A stretch of 10,538 nucleotides of DNA from Lachnospiraceae bacterium (GTDB lineage: Bacteria > Bacillota > Clostridia > Lachnospirales > Lachnospiraceae). Position numbers and translations under genes: made by a program. The stretch is from the NCBI GenBank assembly GCA_003535955.1, contig DPZM01000296.1, positions 1-10,538 on the forward strand. The letters run 5' to 3'. Below the pieces are notes generated by a model. It worked only from the letters and a program-made list of their open reading frames with translations, was not told where the DNA came from and made no database searches. Positions 1-8,171 of this stretch are shown one piece after another (position 1 is the first letter of the stretch; each line of letters begins with the position of its first letter).

Positions 1-45
1 GTAACACTTCCGATACCAGGAAAAATGACAGGGAGGTGCATGACG

Positions 46-3000
46 ATGAAAAATAGAAGACTTGCTTCTCTGCTGACTTTCACCATATTAAGCTCCCTTA
101 TCCTCAGTGATCTAAGTTCCGTAAAAGCCTACGGCGAAACCGGATTAAGCTTAACCGAAGGAACCGGCAAGGGCCCTGCCGTTGAGGTTATACGGGTTGA
201 TGATGAAGGAAACGAGATCCATGAGGATACGGGTGCTAAATCATCCGGCAAGGAAGATACCGGCATCCCCGAAGTCCCGACGGTCTCAGAGAACATGTCC
301 TACGAAGAAGACCTGAGCGGATATGCCTTCTCACCCGACGGGATCGAAATGACAACAATAAACATCGGAACATCCGATGACCTTATAGAACTTGCAAAAA
401 ACTGCAGGCTTGATACCTGGTCAAGGGATAAAAACATTGTTCTTACGGATGATATCGTCCTTGACGGGAGTGACTTTAAATACATTCCCACCTTCGGCGG
501 GATCTTTGACGGGAAGGGACATACCATATCGGGCCTTACCGTTTCGGATTCGGAGTCATACACCGGCCTCTTCTGCATAACTCAGGAAAGTGCCCTTATT
601 AAGAACCTTAAGGTTGAAGGATCCCTGGCTCCGTCCGGAAGGCAGATGGCAACCGGCGGTATCGTAGGGGACAATTACGGGGCAATAAGCAACTGCTCCT
701 TTACCGGCAACGTAAACGGATACGATTATTCGGGCGGTATCGCAGGCTACAATGAGCAGACCGGCAGGATCAGCAACTGCAAAAGCTCCGGCTATGTAAT
801 GGGTATGCATTTCACAGGCGGCATCACCGGTTATAACTTAGGTACCATATCCGGCTGCACCAATGAATGCAAGCTGAATATATCAAGTGTTGATGAGACT
901 ATATCCATAAAGGATCTAAGAATTGACCAATATGCCGATAAGATAAAGAACCTTTTCGGCGACAACAACAAGCAGGATTCAACAAATATCATCAATTCAA
1001 CCGTGGATACCGGCGGTATATGCGGTTATTCGCAGGGTGTGATAATAAGCTGTGTCAACAACGGACTGGTCGGATATGAACACGTCGGATACAATGTCGG
1101 AGGTATAGTCGGCCGTCAGAACGGCTACATAGACCTGTGTGTCAATAATGGCGAAGTCTACGGCCGTAAAGACGTAGGCGGTATTGTAGGGCAGGCTGAG
1201 CCCTATGTTGTGATAGATATAACAGAGGACATAATAGGACAGCTGACCTCCAACATGAATACCCTCCACGACCTTGTGAACGTTACCCTTAACGATGCGG
1301 GGGATGAGTCAAGCCTTATCACCGCCCGTCTCAACATGGTTAAGAACTTCACAGACAAGGCCTTAAACGATACATCCTATCTGGCAAACGAGACCGAGGA
1401 TTTCATAAATAAGGCCATGGACTCCGGCACGGAAGTCATAAGCCGCATAGATCATGCCCTTGAAGAATCAGCCAAACGCGGCGGGATTCTTGATAAGGCA
1501 AAACAGGGATTTACCGATGCTTCCACCGCCGCTTCCAACCTGACCAAAGCTGTAGATGATCTCGACATTTATAAATATATGAACGAGAGTGAGAAGGTCA
1601 GTTACAATGAGGCCAAGAAGAACATTGACAGTGCCAACAGTGATTATCAGCGTATGCTCGATGAGCACAGGAGCAGCGAATACAACTACTACTATATTAA
1701 GAGCGTAAGCGCCGTGAGCAGCAACAGTTCCCACAGGTCTGTAAGCTCGGATATCGTATTCGTCGATGCCGGCGGTAATCCTGTTGACGTTTCAAGCCTT
1801 GGAGATGACCCCGCGGCTTATAAAGACATAAAAGTCATGCGTCGGAACCTTACTACAGACCCTCCCACACTTGCGTCCTTCCCTTCATCATCGGGTGAGT
1901 TCGCAGAAAGTGATGACCTGCTTGATACAGAAGCGCAGACTGCGGCCGAAGCCGCAGTACTTGCCAATTCAGAGAAGGAATTCAGGAATAAGTACGGGAT
2001 GTCTTATCCGGAATATCTGTCGCAAAATGTTACGGTCATAGAACAGACAATATCCTCCCATCTTCAGGAGATGAGTGATGAAACCCGTAAGGACGTCAGA
2101 TATGCCATTGATTACACCAAGCGGACAATGGGTGACTTTGCCGGGGCAGTCAACGAAACCAAAAATATAGTATCGGATATAAGCTCAAGGCCGGATATAA
2201 GCCTCCCCAAGCTCTCTCCCGAATATCAGGCAAGGTCCAACAGCCTGGTGGCCAACATACAGGGGATGAGTGATAACCTCGGCTTCCTTAACAATGAAAT
2301 GAACTCCTCCAACCAGCAGCTTGTAGATGACATGATCAAGGTAAATGACCAGTTCAATGTCATCATGCTCCTTATCGCGGATGCCATAGACGGTGTTCTT
2401 GATGCCGACTATACCGATGTCTACGAAGATAACTCACTGGCTGTTGCCGAGGACTGCACCGATGCGACAATAGCCGATTCCATTAATTACGGGGCCATCC
2501 ACGGAGATATCGATACCTCAGGCATAGCGGGAACAATGGCCATTGAATATGATTTTGACTTAGAGAGTGACGTTACCGGTATCAAGGATGCGGCAACCGG
2601 AACCACCTACCGGACCAAGTGCGTTCTGCGTCATGATAAAAACGAGGGATTTATCGATGGCGTCAAGAGCTATGTAGGCGGTATGTGCGGGCTACAGGAA
2701 ATGGGAACTATCCTCCACTGCCAGAACTACGGTAAGCTTAAGAGTAATTCAGGTGATTATGTCGGAGGTATATCCGGCAAGTCACTGTCAACGATCCATG
2801 ACAGCTTCACAAAGGGAATTCTGACCGGAAGGGACTATATCGGCGGGATAACCGGTATGGGCTATGATATAAGGGGATGCTGCTCTCTTCCGACCATCAC
2901 AGGAAACGGAAGCTGCCACGGTGCGATAGCCGGTGATAACAGTCCCGACGGACGGATCTATGCCAACTATTTCGTATCCGATGAGGAAGCCGGCATAAAC

Positions 3001-3900
3001 AGGGTCAGCTATTCGGGCAAGGCAGAGCCCGTCTCCTATGAGGAGCTTATAAATACGGAAGGCATTCCTCCCGAATTTAAGACTATAAGGGTCAGCTTCA
3101 TCTTGGATGATGAGACCATTGACACAGAAGAATACAATTACGGCGACAGCTTAACCTCCCTTCCTCTTGAATTGTCAGATGGAGAATATATCCTTTGGGA
3201 CTGGGAGAATTCGAAGCTTGATGATCTGCGATCGGATACTGAGCTTACAGGTGTGACGGCAAGGTACCTTACAACACTTGCCGGGATCCAGCTGCGTTCA
3301 AGCGGCCAGTCTGCGGTACTGGTGGATGGTAAATTTACCGGGGACGACCTGTTCAGCTCAACCCTTATAAATGATGCGGATCCCGATATCATAGAACGCT
3401 GGCAGCTTACTGTTCCCAATGATCTTGCGCCTGAACATCTTATAAGGTACTGCCCGCCCGACGGGGTTTCCGATGTCAATATATATCTGTTAAACGGAAG
3501 TGAGCGCACCGGCGTTGAATTAGCCCAAATGGGTAAATACGTAACCTTCACGGCTCCCGGAAATGAGGTTGAATTCCTTGTTGAGGACGCTGACTTAAAT
3601 CCTTTTATGAAATATCTTAAGTATGAGATTGCCGGCGGAGCATGTTTCCTTGCGATCATTCTTGCAATTATATTTTCAAAGAAGGTAAGAAGGAAGAAAG
3701 CCGACAAGGTCGGTGTAAAGTCACCTGACAGAAATTCCTCCGGTAAGAAATCTCCCGACAAGAATTCCTCCGGCAAGAAGTCTTCCGGCAAGAAGTCTTC
3801 CGGTAACGAGTCTTCCGTCAGGAAGTTATCCGGCGAAAAATCCTCCGATAGCAAAAACATGGATAACGATATAATAGATCTTGACCTGGATAAGGAATAA
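46..3900 (+). CDS. Secreted, C-terminally membrane-anchored GLUG-repeat surface protein with helical insertion
   Basis: The start at 46 is chosen because GGAGG at 32-36 lies 9 nt upstream; the in-frame ATGs at 25 and 40 lie before or too close to it. The 1284-aa product opens with a signal peptide (KNRR, then a hydrophobic stretch to about residue 28, ending VKA). GLUG-type repeats (GGIVG, GGIAGY, GGITGY, GGICGY with following N-C or C-N pairs) occupy about 198-383 and again 801-978, a beta-helix-like fold known from adhesins and IgA peptidases. Between them about 391-793 is largely helical, with Asn/Asp/Ser-rich heptad-like stretches. About 1015-1079 resembles an InlB B-repeat or flg_new-like beta domain. 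A single membrane span lies at about 1194-1210, then KKVRRKK stop-transfer and a roughly 70-residue cytoplasmic tail of SSGKK-like repeats with an acidic end. There is no LPXTG. A cell-surface role is inferred; the ligand is unknown. Confidence 0.85.
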   Translation: MKNRRLASLLTFTILSSLILSDLSSVKAYGETGLSLTEGTGKGPAVEVIRVDDEGNEIHEDTGAKSSGKEDTGIPEVPTVSENMSYEEDLSGYAFSPDGIEMTTINIGTSDDLIELAKNCRLDTWSRDKNIVLTDDIVLDGSDFKYIPTFGGIFDGKGHTISGLTVSDSESYTGLFCITQESALIKNLKVEGSLAPSGRQMATGGIVGDNYGAISNCSFTGNVNGYDYSGGIAGYNEQTGRISNCKSSGYVMGMHFTGGITGYNLGTISGCTNECKLNISSVDETISIKDLRIDQYADKIKNLFGDNNKQDSTNIINSTVDTGGICGYSQGVIISCVNNGLVGYEHVGYNVGGIVGRQNGYIDLCVNNGEVYGRKDVGGIVGQAEPYVVIDITEDIIGQLTSNMNTLHDLVNVTLNDAGDESSLITARLNMVKNFTDKALNDTSYLANETEDFINKAMDSGTEVISRIDHALEESAKRGGILDKAKQGFTDASTAASNLTKAVDDLDIYKYMNESEKVSYNEAKKNIDSANSDYQRMLDEHRSSEYNYYYIKSVSAVSSNSSHRSVSSDIVFVDAGGNPVDVSSLGDDPAAYKDIKVMRRNLTTDPPTLASFPSSSGEFAESDDLLDTEAQTAAEAAVLANSEKEFRNKYGMSYPEYLSQNVTVIEQTISSHLQEMSDETRKDVRYAIDYTKRTMGDFAGAVNETKNIVSDISSRPDISLPKLSPEYQARSNSLVANIQGMSDNLGFLNNEMNSSNQQLVDDMIKVNDQFNVIMLLIADAIDGVLDADYTDVYEDNSLAVAEDCTDATIADSINYGAIHGDIDTSGIAGTMAIEYDFDLESDVTGIKDAATGTTYRTKCVLRHDKNEGFIDGVKSYVGGMCGLQEMGTILHCQNYGKLKSNSGDYVGGISGKSLSTIHDSFTKGILTGRDYIGGITGMGYDIRGCCSLPTITGNGSCHGAIAGDNSPDGRIYANYFVSDEEAGINRVSYSGKAEPVSYEELINTEGIPPEFKTIRVSFILDDETIDTEEYNYGDSLTSLPLELSDGEYILWDWENSKLDDLRSDTELTGVTARYLTTLAGIQLRSSGQSAVLVDGKFTGDDLFSSTLINDADPDIIERWQLTVPNDLAPEHLIRYCPPDGVSDVNIYLLNGSERTGVELAQMGKYVTFTAPGNEVEFLVEDADLNPFMKYLKYEIAGGACFLAIILAIIFSKKVRRKKADKVGVKSPDRNSSGKKSPDKNSSGKKSSGKKSSGNESSVRKLSGEKSSDSKNMDNDIIDLDLDKE
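3721..3852 (+). repeat. Degenerate 15-bp in-frame repeats encoding SSGKK-type units
   Basis: Within the cytoplasmic tail of the GLUG protein, units such as TCTTCCGGCAAGAAG recur with a 15-bp (five-codon) step and some longer steps. They encode S-S-G-K-K, S-P-D-K-N and relatives. Because the period is a multiple of three, copy number can change without a frameshift. The result is a Ser/Lys-rich, probably disordered, basic tail. Confidence 0.7.
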
Positions 3901-3902
3901 AG

Positions 3903-3931
3903 CAAGGGCCCGTCACAAAGACGAGCCCTTG
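3903..3931. terminator. Bidirectional hairpin terminator between convergent genes
   Basis: CAAGGGCCCGTC (3903-3914) and GACGAGCCCTTG (3920-3931) form a 12-position stem around the loop ACAAA, immediately after the GLUG gene stop and 37 nt past the enolase stop. Read on the plus strand, one position is a C-A mismatch; read on the minus strand the same position is a U-G wobble, so the hairpin is continuous in the eno transcript. T-rich sequence follows on the plus side (ATATCTTTATATCTTTT), while the minus side has only CTTTATT. Confidence 0.75.
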
Positions 3932-3967
3932 TAATATCTTTATATCTTTTCTATCCTTATATCCGGA

Positions 3968-5305
<1,338 letters not shown>

Positions 5306-5315
5306 TTATCAATTC

Positions 5316-5332
5316 ACCCAGAATATCCGGGT
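5316..5332 (-). promoter_or_regulatory. Near-palindromic element in the eno leader
   Basis: On the minus strand ACCCGGATATTCTGGGT is almost its own reverse complement and can form a 7-bp stem (one G-U pair) with a three-nucleotide loop in the predicted ~74-nt eno 5' leader. It could be an RNA hairpin or a DNA operator just downstream of the transcription start. The sequence alone does not decide, and no known motif was recognised. Confidence 0.35.
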
Positions 5333-5349
5333 AACCGTCCGTATTGGTT

Positions 5350-5378
5350 AGAATAGCACAAAAGCACTGTATTTGCAA
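5350..5378 (-). promoter_or_regulatory. Predicted sigma-A promoter of eno
   Basis: On the minus strand TTGCAA (5373-5378) and TATTCT (5350-5355) are separated by exactly 17 bp. The predicted start is near 5343, giving a leader of about 74 nt before the eno ATG. Confidence 0.65.
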
Positions 5379-5415
5379 GGTTCAGGCCCAAGGTTGATGC
5401 CTTTTGATACAATAA

Positions 5416-5436
5416 ATAATAGGAGAAATCTATTAT
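5416..5436. promoter_or_regulatory. 7-bp perfect inverted repeat upstream of the ECF promoter
   Basis: ATAATAG (5416-5422) and CTATTAT (5430-5436) are perfect inverted repeats spaced by 7 nt (14-bp centre-to-centre). They lie about 30 bp upstream of the -35 of the plus-strand ECF promoter. It could be an operator for a dimeric regulator, but AT-rich DNA gives such palindromes by chance. Confidence 0.25.
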
Positions 5437-5467
5437 CTGCTATCACTTTATGATATAGGCTTGAGTA

Positions 5468-5496
5468 TTGACTTTCCTGGGCTATGGGAATATATT
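5468..5496 (+). promoter_or_regulatory. Predicted sigma-A promoter of the ECF S-component gene
   Basis: TTGACT (5468-5473) and TATATT (5491-5496) are separated by 17 bp. The predicted start near 5503 leaves a leader of only about 25 nt, containing AGGAGG (5514-5519) 8 nt before the ATG. That leaves no room for a vitamin riboswitch in this transcript. Confidence 0.75.
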
Positions 5497-5527
5497 TGTG
5501 GAAAATAAATAGCAGGAGGACAAAGAC

Positions 5528-6031
5528 ATGACGGATATAAAGACAAGGAACCTGGTACGAGCAGCCTTATTTGCGGCACTTACATTCATCTCAACATATA
5601 TTATCAAGATACCTACCCCGGGTACGGGCGGATATATTCATCCCGGTGATGCATTCGTGATCCTCTCTGGAGTATTTTTAGGACCTGCATACGGAGCAGC
5701 CGCGGCCGGTATCGGTTCGGCACTAGCCGATATACTTGGCGGTTACTTCTTCTACGCACCGATAACCTTTCTGATTAAGGGGATCATCGGACTCGTAAGC
5801 GGCCTGATCTTCAGCGGAAGTGTTCTTAAAATAAAGGCAGACCGCGCTAAGCTTATCCTCGGAGGTCTGTTTGCATCCTTATTTGTTGCCCTTGGCTATT
5901 TTACATTCGAAGTTTTCGTTTACGGACCCGGTGCGGCAGCAAGTATTCCGGCTAACCTCATCCAGGGACTCTCCGGACTGGTCATATCGAATATCTTATA
6001 TTCACCGCTCAGTAAGCTGAAGAGATTCTGA
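5528..6031 (+). CDS. ECF transporter substrate-binding (S) component, COG4720/PF07155-like
   Basis: This 167-aa integral membrane protein has the size and composition of an energy-coupling factor S component, which captures a vitamin or precursor and relies on a shared EcfA-EcfA'-EcfT module encoded elsewhere. Hydrophobic spans lie at about 11-28, 42-60, 62-72 with 76-96, 108-130 and 142-158. The block G-Y-I-H-P-G-D-A (35-42) followed by LGPAYGAAAAGIGSALADIL and YAPITFLIKG is characteristic of the PF07155-type S components. Members of this group have been linked to riboflavin, hydroxymethylpyrimidine or pyridoxine-type substrates, so the substrate cannot be assigned here. The gene has its own promoter and a strong AGGAGG, and stands alone with no biosynthetic neighbour. 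A tandem repeat array begins 4 nt after its stop. Confidence 0.88.
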   Translation: MTDIKTRNLVRAALFAALTFISTYIIKIPTPGTGGYIHPGDAFVILSGVFLGPAYGAAAAGIGSALADILGGYFFYAPITFLIKGIIGLVSGLIFSGSVLKIKADRAKLILGGLFASLFVALGYFTFEVFVYGPGAAASIPANLIQGLSGLVISNILYSPLSKLKRF

Positions 6032-6035
6032 TACA

Positions 6036-6209
6036 TTTTTTGATTCCGGTTTTGATTCAGGCTTTGATGTAGTTTTTGATTCAGCTTTTGATGTAGCTTT
6101 TGATGTAGCTTTTAATTCAGCTTTTGATTCAGGTTTTTGGTGTAGTTTTTGATTCAGCTTTTGATTCAGGTTTTTGATACAGGTTTTTGATACAGGTTTT
6201 TGATACAGG
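6036..6209. repeat. 14-unit tandem array, 12/13-bp period
   Basis: The consensus unit is roughly CTTTTGATTCAG, or TTTTTGATACAGG for the last three. GAT-type cores fall at 6042, 6054, 6066, 6078, 6090, 6102, 6114, 6126, 6139, 6151, 6163, 6176, 6189 and 6202, so the step is 12 for the first seven intervals and then mixes 12 and 13. Variants alternate between ATTCAG, ATGTAG and ATACAG. Stop codons (TGA, TAG) recur, so it is not a coding minisatellite. It starts directly after the ECF gene stop. Confidence 0.9.
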
Positions 6210-6233
6210 TTCTACATGTCTTTTTTCTATGTG

Positions 6234-6293
6234 CACGCCCACAGTGAATATGCCGTATCAGACCTTACCTGTGAACACGCCCACAGTGAATAT
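6234..6293. repeat. Direct repeat of 18 bp, 42 bp apart
   Basis: CACGCCCACAGTGAATAT occurs identically at 6234-6251 and 6276-6293. The 42-bp step is two thirds of the 63-bp period of the neighbouring array. The CACGC core is also shared with that array, so the pair may be its upstream, rearranged edge. Confidence 0.7.
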
Positions 6294-6316
6294 ATGTATC
6301 CGCGTGTCCAATCAAA

Positions 6317-6603
6317 CATGCGAATATGAGAAAATCATAAAACTGCGTGTCAAGACAAAAGGTAATGTGATTTATCAGACACGCATAATCAAATTCACAT
6401 AATAATGCATGCTAACTCAACGATATTAAAAGTATTAACAGCATGCAAGATCAGGATGAAGTAAAAAATGCGTGTCATAATCAGAGGAACTAAGAGTATA
6501 ACGGCATGCATAATCTAGATGAAGCAGAAAATACGTGTCAAAATCAAAAGTATCTGAATATAATCAAGCACGCAAACCCGACAATTAGCGGAGTTGCGTG
6601 CTT
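6317..6603. repeat. Degenerate tandem array, ~63-bp period, each unit an imperfect inverted repeat
   Basis: A CAYGC core recurs at 6317, 6380, 6442, 6505 and 6569 (steps 63, 62, 63, 64). In each unit a second core (CGTGTC, CATGCT, CGTGTC, CGTGTC, CGTGCT) follows 28-29 nt later, at 6346, 6408, 6471, 6534 and 6597. The two cores of a unit are roughly complementary, giving a weak 6-9 bp stem in the first four units and a perfect 10-bp stem in the last. The two middle copies (6441-6503 and 6504-6566) are the most alike outside the cores. No gene was recognised here. Short open frames inside the two copies differ at amino-acid-changing positions, which argues against coding. Confidence 0.65.
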
Positions 6604-6617
6604 TTATACTATTTTTT
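6566..6617 (+). terminator. Strong rho-independent terminator-like hairpin
   Basis: AAGCACGCAA (6566-6575) and TTGCGTGCTT (6594-6603) form a perfect 10-bp stem, extendable by CCCG pairing with CGG inside. It is followed on the plus strand by TTTTATACTATTTTTT. The minus side is not T-rich. It would end plus-strand transcripts that read through from the ECF gene across the repeats, or an unrecognised RNA made within 6210-6600. It is also the last unit of the 63-bp array. Confidence 0.65.
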
Positions 6618-6690
6618 CTATATTGTTTACTTATATTTTTTTATTTCTGAATGCATTTTTCTCTCTCTTGTATTTTACCCTTCTTATTCT

Positions 6691-7623
6691 TTAATTGAAT
6701 GAGATAACCTCTTCCTTAGGTTTACCGCAAGGTTCTATACTTATAGCCTCAAGCACCGGGCCTTCCTTCCCGTAATCCTCGAAATACTCAATGTTCACCC
6801 TGGCTTTAACCTTGATGTACTGGCGGTTCTTAAGCTCTGCTTCCTTATCATACTTGCATGCATATCCAAGAAATGCTATATCTTCGGCACAACAGGTCAT
6901 TGCCATACGCCCCGGCACGAAATATCCTTTCGGAAACTGCGGCGGATGCAGGACCATACCTGTATACTCAATTGTACGACCCTTATATCTGTCCATGTTA
7001 TCCAAGGCGTCAAGATACCATACCCCGTATCCTGTATCATCAAGCACGATCGGATCCTTGGTAAGGTCATAGGGAAGATCCTCTTCAAGGGTAACGTTCA
7101 TCTCACCGTCCTTATTCTCGAAGATGACATCAGCCTGCTGGTTAAGGGCCTTTATATTTCTCTTGTATGAAGGTATCTTCTCCTCCAGCCCGTCGCACCT
7201 GTTCATTATTATAAGTTCGGAGTCCCTGATCTGCTCGGCAAGCAGGGACTTCATGTTCGTAAAATAGGACTCAAAGGTCGCTCCGTTTATCATAGTTATC
7301 TGCTGCTCAATACTGAAGTACCAGGGCAGCTTATGGTTCTTGAGTATCCACATGCCGTTGAACTCAATGACTATACGGCCCGGCTTGTATTTCTTCTCAA
7401 GCTCCTGTAAGTTCTTAGCGTTAAAGTCATCCTCCTCGTCGATGACTTCCATGACAGTCCGTGTCCTCTCAAGAACCTTCGGCTCGTATTCCTTCTCTCC
7501 TTCTTCACACACGATAAGAAGAGTTGTCTTCCTGTCCTGGAAGTAAGGCTGTGTGATAGTGTAATTGATAAAGTCGGTCTTCCCGCTGTCCAGGAAGCCA
7601 TTGATGATAAATACGGGGATCAT
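6691..7623 (-). CDS. Divergent CobW-like (COG0523) GTPase fused to a YcgQ/DUF1980-like domain
   Basis: This 310-aa protein opens with a P-loop, G9-F-L-D-S-G-K-T16, in the position of the GFLGAGKTT of CobW-family GTPases. RIVIEFNG (83-90) stands where the family has an IEPSG segment, and N141-R-C-D144 serves as the guanine-specificity motif. The family CxCC metal motif is absent; the region after strand 2 (VCEEGEKEYE, 38-47) is short and acidic. From about 200 the sequence W-Y-L-D-A-L, then PPQFPKGYFVPGRMAMTCCAED up to 248, resembles the C-terminal domain of YcgQ/TIGR03943 proteins (DUF1980), partners of UPF0718 permeases. GAAAGAGG lies 6-7 nt before the ATG. A metal-linked GTPase role is inferred from the family and from the neighbouring His-rich homologue; the metal and partner are unknown. 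The DUF1980 match is from memory of the motif. Confidence 0.8.
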   Translation of the reverse strand: MIPVFIINGFLDSGKTDFINYTITQPYFQDRKTTLLIVCEEGEKEYEPKVLERTRTVMEVIDEEDDFNAKNLQELEKKYKPGRIVIEFNGMWILKNHKLPWYFSIEQQITMINGATFESYFTNMKSLLAEQIRDSELIIMNRCDGLEEKIPSYKRNIKALNQQADVIFENKDGEMNVTLEEDLPYDLTKDPIVLDDTGYGVWYLDALDNMDRYKGRTIEYTGMVLHPPQFPKGYFVPGRMAMTCCAEDIAFLGYACKYDKEAELKNRQYIKVKARVNIEYFEDYGKEGPVLEAISIEPCGKPKEEVISFN

Positions 7624-7647
7624 AGCTAACCTCTTTCGAATATCATT

Positions 7648-7845
7648 GTTATGTATTATTGTTATGTATTATTGTTATGTATCACTGTTATATAATATTT
7701 TTATATAATATTATATGTATTATTAATAATTATTAATAATTATTTATTATTGTTGTTGCATATCACTGTTATACATTATCGTTATCTAACATTGATATGT
7801 AACGCCATTATATATCAATGTTATATATCACTGTTAATAATATCA
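7648..7845. repeat. 13-bp tandem repeat block 1
   Basis: Units follow GTTATGTATYAYT. In-phase copies run 7648-7712 (five units, the first two identical), with a shortened one at 7713-7724. After an AT-rich break (7725-7754), seven consecutive 13-bp units fill 7755-7845. Units differ at up to half of their positions, yet the 13-bp step is kept. The block lies just upstream (5') of the divergent GTPase gene, 25 nt from its start codon. Confidence 0.9.
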
Positions 7846-7859
7846 GTCTTGCTTGTTTT

Positions 7860-7914
7860 CCCTTGAAATATGTGCCTTTTCTATACCAAGGCTCTTTAAC
7901 ATCGGCAAAAGAGC
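7860..7914 (-). other. Non-repetitive segment with two tandem hairpins inside the repeat region
   Basis: Between blocks 1 and 2 the 13-bp pattern stops. GCTCTTT (7891-7897) and AAAGAGC (7908-7914) form a perfect 7-bp stem around a 10-nt loop, and CCTTG (7861-7865) pairs with CAAGG (7887-7891). Neither is followed by a T-tract on either strand. It could be a structured leader element of the minus-strand GTPase gene or a remnant of the sequence into which the repeats expanded. No known riboswitch was recognised. Confidence 0.35.
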
Positions 7915-7917
7915 AAC

Positions 7918-7995
7918 GTTATGTATCAATGTTACGTAACAAGGATATATAACAAAGTTGTATAACATCATTATATATCCTTGTTATTTATTACT
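7918..7995. repeat. 13-bp tandem repeat block 2
   Basis: Six consecutive units of exactly 13 bp begin at 7918, 7931, 7944, 7957, 7970 and 7983. They include GTTATGTATCAAT, GTTACGTAACAAG and GTTGTATAACATC. Several contain a GTTA-N2-TAAC-like half-palindrome. Confidence 0.9.
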
Positions 7996-8033
7996 GATGC
8001 TCTCACCTAATATAAATGCTTAGTTCTTATGTG

Positions 8034-8101
8034 TTATTGTAACTATCATGGATTATTGCAACTATCATGCATTATTGTTACTATCATGCATTATTACCAC
8101 T
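8034..8101. repeat. 19-bp tandem repeat block
   Basis: Three 19-bp units (8034-8052, 8053-8071, 8072-8090) follow TTATTGYAACTATCATGCA with only a few differences, then a partial fourth (8091-8101). This is a different unit embedded within the region of 13-bp repeats. The stretch 8102-8171 after it shows nothing recognisable. Confidence 0.88.
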
Positions 8102-8171
8102 GTAATATAGCTGCTTCACGCAGAACCCATATTTCACCGGAATATACCTGCACAAATCATAAGATACTGTT

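Noticed and set aside
3138..3905. A 255-codon open frame antisense to the end of the GLUG gene
   Set aside because: It is the shadow of the SSGKK repeats and lies fully inside a well-supported gene. It has no ribosome binding site in evidence and would run over the shared terminator.
6187..6402. A 71-codon open frame starting in the 12/13-bp array
   Set aside because: It begins inside repeats, has no Shine-Dalgarno, spans two different repeat families, and its composition is unremarkable.
6443..6694. Similar short peptides encoded in two 63-bp units (starting MQDQDE and MHNLDE), the second continuing into a hydrophobic 62-codon frame
   Set aside because: The peptide similarity follows from the DNA repeat, and differences fall at amino-acid-changing positions. 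The longer frame reads through the terminator hairpin and T-tract, which explains its hydrophobicity.
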